Shown: in pieces, positions 59,716-64,000 of the stretch
Numbering within the stretch: position 1 is the first letter of the stretch
How the letters are laid out: every line of letters starts with the position of its first letter
Source of the DNA: Gonatopus flavifemur
Taxonomy: Eukaryota; Arthropoda; Insecta; Hymenoptera; Dryinidae
Assembly: GCA_018340375.1 (NCBI GenBank)
Contig: JAFFJZ010000001.1
Span: 17,998,001 to 18,062,000, forward strand
DNA: 64,000 nt
Direction: 5' to 3'
Made by a program: the position numbers and the translations under genes
The notes under the pieces: generated by a model
Database searches by the model: none
What the model was told of the DNA's origin: nothing
Seen by the model: only the letters and a program-made list of their open reading frames with translations

Positions 59716-60827
59716 GGGGAGAGTGGGGCATGTTTTCCCACTTTTTCTTGGTCGATTTTTGTATTTTTCCCCGTTGCATATTTCAAGGCGTTTGGGGTAC
59801 TATTTCACTTAATAAATGTAATGATTTCATAAGCATGTTGTTGCAACATAGTGTTATTTGCAGTCATGTCACTTGCGAAAACTTGCCCCACATACGGGGC
59901 AAGTTTTCCAACACCTTCGAACCATATGGGGGTCAATTTTCTCACTCATTCAAAATCGCCAAAAATAGATAAGAAATTGAAGTTCGGATCCAAATTGAGT
60001 ATTTCATTCGATTTTTTATTTGGAAATCAATTACAATAAGGGTTACATGTGATGTAGGAAAACGAAGTAACGAATGTAGTACATAGAAAGTAAGCAAAAG
60101 TATGAAGAACGAAAAGACAACTGCTTTCATTAAATCATAGCTGTAGGAGCCACGATTCGTTTTCCTCCATAATTTCAAACCATCTGTAATCTTTGTAAAC
60201 TTAATGATAAATCATATCAAATATTATTTGCTTAACTTTTTCGATAAATTTGCTTGTAATACGTTACAACAATTTGATTGAGACTGAGATAATTTTGCTT
60301 GATCATTGTTTTCCAACTCTAAACTAACCTCAAATCGCGAAGACTAATCATATAATATAAGAAATGCATTTGCAACACTCTAAAATCACTTGGTTGAGAC
60401 CGGGACAAATTCTCTTTGTGAGAAAATTTGCCCCGTGTCACGTTGGAAAATTTGCCCCATCATCGTTTTTCAACTTGGAACTAGGTTAAAATCGTAAAGA
60501 CGCGAGTAATTTACAAAAATTATCACATCATTCGATTCAGGGAACTTTCGTTCATGAACACATATTCAACCAAAACAATCAGAATAACGTAAGTATGTTT
60601 TTTTTTAATTTGAATGAACACATGTAAAGTTTACTCACCCACGACAAAATCGTAACAACAGTTCTCTTATTATGATGAAAGCAGCTATTAACCTGATATT
60701 GCCGTGAATGGTGCCTTAGATGATACTACTCACGACCATTCATCCAGCAGTGCGCTCTTCCACCATACTAAGAAATTATAACGCATTGGAAAACATGCCC
60801 CTATAGAAAACTTGCCCCACACTCCCC
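59716..60827. mobile_element. Pogo-like non-autonomous element with GGGGCAAGTTTTC words
   Basis: Ends GGGGAGAGTGGGGCATGTTT and, reversed, GGGGAGTGTGGGGCAAGTTT; TA on both sides (59714-59715 and 60828-60829). The terminal word is repeated inside in both orientations: at about 59877-59910 (AACTTGCCCC, GGGGCAAGTTTTCC), at 60423-60433 and 60448-60456 (AAATTTGCCCC), and at 60791-60801. Ends and TA target resemble the pogo remnant at 50856. There is no transposase. It is the innermost layer of the nest. Confidence 0.8.
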
Positions 60828-62023
60828 TACATGGAAAAATATTCCATTGGAAAAAAATTAACAATAAATTTGGTGATTACGATTTCTTCGTATTTGATCA
60901 TTTCAAATATAAGGTCAGAATTCATTCCAATTACTAATTCCTTTTCATTTCCATCTAACAATTCAACATTTTAGAAGTGTGAAACCTAATTTCCAATTTT
61001 TTTCTACGCCTACGGTGTGATAGGTTAGAGGAAATTTTTTCCTCAATGATTTCTAAGAGTTCACCAGTACTAATTCGGAAAATATGTTGTACAAAATAAA
61101 AAAACAAAAGAACTGACGAAGAGATTTCAATAATTTCCCTGAAATTTCCAGGCTTTTGAGAATTTTTGATGATTTTCCCGAATTTCCCGGAATTCCAGAT
61201 CTGTCTAAACCCTGATTTATTTTGTTTGAAAGACCAAGATGATCCATTATCCCATTCCATTTCGTGCACAGTCGAAGATCTGCGCGTTAAAAGTTCCATG
61301 AAAACGTATTAAAATTAAAGATAATCGATTATTTCTGAATTTCAACGGTAATATCGCGGCAACACTAGTTGAAGTCATACAATTCACCATAGATTCCGTA
61401 GTGGAATAAAGTCATGGCAGGCACATTGTTGTCTCTCGAACATAGTGAATGATGATAACAACTCTGGCCTAATGCTGGCGAGACTTCGGCCCACTACAAC
61501 AGCTGAATTGCCAGAATCGTGATTCTAACGTCAGTTGACTACCGATTTCATAGTCAGCCACAGTCCCATCAATACTGGTACATCGTCAACTATGGAACAT
61601 ATTGAATGCTACTGCTAACTCTGGCTCAGTACTGGCGCAGTGTTGTCTCATCAAAGTAACTGTGTTATTGGAAAAATCAGTCGAATCCCTATCCACTATC
61701 TATTCTGTATTAGAACAATGTTGCACCCATATTGCTGTCGTATCGTCTTTTTTTCGCATTTCACCATCCAAGCAACTCTGATTCGGTACTGACGCGATTC
61801 CGTTTCTGTACGGTCTGGGTATTCTCCGAACAGTAATAATTCGATACTGGCTCAAGACCGTCTGACCACGTAAGCCAGTACCGTCTGAAATCCGGCGGAC
61901 ATTTGGCGCCAGTTGGAAAAATGGTAATGATTCTGAATGGGCATAGTTGTTTCTGCCGAAGTCTGGCAAATACAACTTCGCCAGTACCACGCCATTTGTC
62001 AACTCTGGCTATTTCCACATGGG

Positions 62024-64000
62024 TAGTCACAAGATAAGGGGTTAATGAATTGCTCGAGATTTTGAGTTAAAATAGCTCTGTGATGAATGAATAAACAACT
62101 TGAACTTTGAAAAGTCCACGAGAATAATATCGTATAATTATGATTTTCTGATGTGAATGACTAGGATGTTCATTGTAAAGCCATTTTATTTCCATACGAA
62201 TTTTCGATGAATAAGGAGTGAAAGAAGAAATTTATAAAGATTCAAAGCACGAAATGAAAATTCTATTCCTTCAGAGAGATTCTATTGAAGGGATATCTTT
62301 ATAAGCGGAGTAAGAGAATGAAAATGAAACGAACGCCCAGGAGTTTGAATCCAACAGGGTATTATTCGTGTCGATACGGGGGATTGAACGATTTCATTCA
62401 ATTTTGTGTTTTTCACCCAGCAAAAATTCTGCGTACACAACGGGAGTTGTATGTTTATTTGATACATCAATTTCCCCTTCATCGTGATTATCTCAAACTG
62501 AGGGGGACACGACAAAAAGGGGTTTCGAGCCATCAAATCGTTGAATCGTAATTTTCCGTATGGATCTTTTACGCACAGGTGCATACATGTGGATGTACAC
62601 ACATGTAACAGATAGTTCGGTTAACGATCGTAAATTTAGCGTTAAAGTTCGAATCCCGAGGCGGTTTGTTTGGTTGGTTGGTCGGTTGGGGATATCTGCA
62701 ACGCGAGCAATAATGATTTCAACCCTCTAAACGTTTCGCGCACTCTAATCGCGACGATGATGGCTCGACGACACGTTTCCGAAGCTTAACGACCATGTAA
62801 ATGCGTGTGCACCTGCCCTACTATGTACAGTATAGGTATACAAAACTATCGTCGTTGCAACAGAAGCACCGCGTCAGCGGTATGTTTACATCAACCAGGG
62901 CGATACAGGATCAAGCAGCTTGATCCTGAACACCAAACACGTTTTCGGAAGATAGAGGGAAATATTTATACGCTAACCAAACATTTATCAGAGAACTTGT
63001 AGCAACGACTGAAGTTTTCCCAACTCATTCATTCCACGTTAGAGTGGACGAAATAGTAGTTATTTGCCGTGAGCTTCAAAGCTTCAAAGAGATACGTTGA
63101 ATTTGATAAAACACCCTCGGAAAGATTATCATCACGATCCACAAAATCATTCATACGCACTTGAGAAAGAAATCTAGTTGCCACTTAGAAATCATTCAAA
63201 AGTTCAATATGTTCATCGATTAACTCATCCTCACACATTACATTCATTATCTCTCCTTGTTTGGAAAATTGAGTCTCTCGGAAAAGTCAGTCTCATCTTT
63301 TTCCATGACCCTGATGTTGTAATAATTGATATATTATGTAATAAGAAAACATCACCACTGTGATAAGAGAATCGCTTTGTCAAATCAATTACCGAATAAA
63401 AAAGAATGATCATTATCTGAAATTCTCTCTTCGAGTACAGAAAATGTGAAAGGTATCACAATATGGAAATGAATTACGCTAATGAGACTGCGATACTTGT
63501 TTTATATAATAATCTCATGAATTGATTCGATATTTTTCTTCCCAACTTTTCATGATTCTCATCTCAATTTTTGAATTAATTTGAATGCAATCGTTGCAAA
63601 CCGCTTCCACTGGAGTGCAGTGGAAATCGTCGAATTCGTTTTCAAGTAATGACTGAATTGAAGTTTAATCCACCCCAGCCTCTTCAACACAACTTTCAAC
63701 CATCTCTACCGTATAACCTAAGTCCTAAGTAGGATCTCGAGGATTGAAGGGACTTTTGTGAAAATCGATCCACTTGTTCTTGAATGAGACGCGTTCAAAT
63801 AGACAGATATATATGTGAGTGGGAATCGATTGATGGTTTTCAGAAGATCTTCAAATACCCGGTCTTCTTCTTCTTGTCGATAAATCATCGACTGTTACCG
63901 TCATTCGCGTCATTTACATTTATTCCATCGTTTGATCGAATGATCAAGAATTATCCAACCAAGAGAAAACATTCCCATTTTCGTATTCAATAAATTAGCG
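62024..64000. other. AT-rich DNA, no supported gene
   Basis: Open frames at 62282-62602 (-) and 62805-63002 (+) have no recognised family. A B-box-like GTTCGAATCCC at 62650 is not part of a foldable tRNA. Confidence 0.45.

Larger units (their letters stand above)
58263..61214. mobile_element. Second hAT-like element, nested in the first
   Basis: Ends CAGGGTTCAGACAACTTTT and, reversed, CAGGGTTTAGACAGATCTGG. Near the ends TTTCCCTGA words recur (TTTCCCTGAGTTTTCCCTG on the left, TTTCCCTGAAATTTCC on the right). GATTTA flanks both sides, suggesting an imperfect 8-bp duplication. About 1.84 kb remains without the pogo-like MITE inside. It has no long reading frame, so it is non-autonomous or decayed. 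Confidence 0.65.
58037..61367. mobile_element. hAT-like element nested in copy B
   Basis: Ends TAGCGTTGCCGCGATATTA and, reversed, TAGTGTTGCCGCGATATTA. A perfect 8-bp target duplication GTTGAAGT lies at 58029-58036 and 61368-61375. Copy A has this 8-mer once, uninterrupted, on its own strand (ACTTCAAC), which proves the insertion. TIR plus 8-bp duplication point to hAT. Without the next nested element it has only about 0.38 kb of its own sequence, so it is a MITE-sized hAT derivative with no transposase. Confidence 0.9.
57575..62023 (-). mobile_element. CCCATGTGG element, copy B, host of a four-layer nest
   Basis: On the minus strand it starts CCCATGTGGAAATAGCCAG (62023) and ends near 57575 with TTTCCACATGAG. 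Without the hAT-like insertion (58037-61367) and its target duplication it is about 1.11 kb, collinear with copy A. The interior has some 16 CTGGC/GCCAG words. The tRNA-like block is at about 57915-57985. Flanking dinucleotides are CA and TA, a possible decayed 2-bp duplication. There is no coding capacity. Confidence 0.8.

Noticed and set aside
62630..62690. B-box-like GTTCGAATCCC suggesting a tRNA
   Set aside because: The T arm does not pair and no cloverleaf can be drawn upstream.
1..64000. Bacterial features: operons, CRISPR arrays, Shine-Dalgarno sites, rho-independent terminators
   Set aside because: Coding density, splice signals and transposon types show nuclear eukaryotic DNA.

Overview
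This is a eukaryotic, AT-rich, gene-poor window, most likely from an insect. The density and type of DNA transposons (several mariner lineages, pogo-like, hAT, Tc1-like foldbacks, MITEs) and one exon resembling insect invadolysin suggest a hymenopteran such as a parasitoid wasp. That taxonomic placement is inference. There are no bacterial-style operons, CRISPR arrays, rRNA genes or convincing tRNA genes. Most open frames of 60-150 codons are what chance gives in DNA of this composition and are not annotated as genes.

Host content is small. One short exon (38234-38334, +) has a good splice acceptor and donor and encodes a peptide typical of the pro-region of leishmanolysin-like (invadolysin, M8) metallopeptidases. 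The rest of the window is probably intron of that gene or intergenic DNA. Two acceptor-donor fusions (3825|3826 and 4565|4566) look like recursive splice sites.

The mobile layer is rich. Left part (1-12.3 kb): a 100-bp direct repeat, GCTG-word MITEs, then a CCCATGTGG-ended element (8739-11698) split by a CACTGAGAG-ended element (9609-11393), itself split by a 924-bp Tc1-like foldback (9880-10803). Two further short MITEs follow. Middle part (20-34 kb): a dead mariner (20361-22827) cut inside its second catalytic motif by a CCCGTGTGG-ended element (21250-22454), several hairpin MITEs, a CAAGCTTG-word element (24820-25854), a second CCCGTGTGG element (32117-32990) and a dead irritans-type mariner (33721-34969). 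Right part (39-62 kb): more CCAGTACTGG-word elements, a pogo-like remnant (50856-53065) carrying a mariner with an intact 353-codon DD34D transposase (51658-52979), and a four-layer nest at 57575-62023.

The most notable pattern is a set of non-autonomous elements that share CCC-type termini and, where flanks are clear, 2-bp target duplications (AT, AA, TT). Each lineage has its own short word (GCCAGTACTGGC, AGGGCC/GGCCCT, CAAGCTTG) scattered tens of times through its interior in both orientations. One lineage also carries a tRNA-like module in three copies. No transposase for this group is visible in the window.
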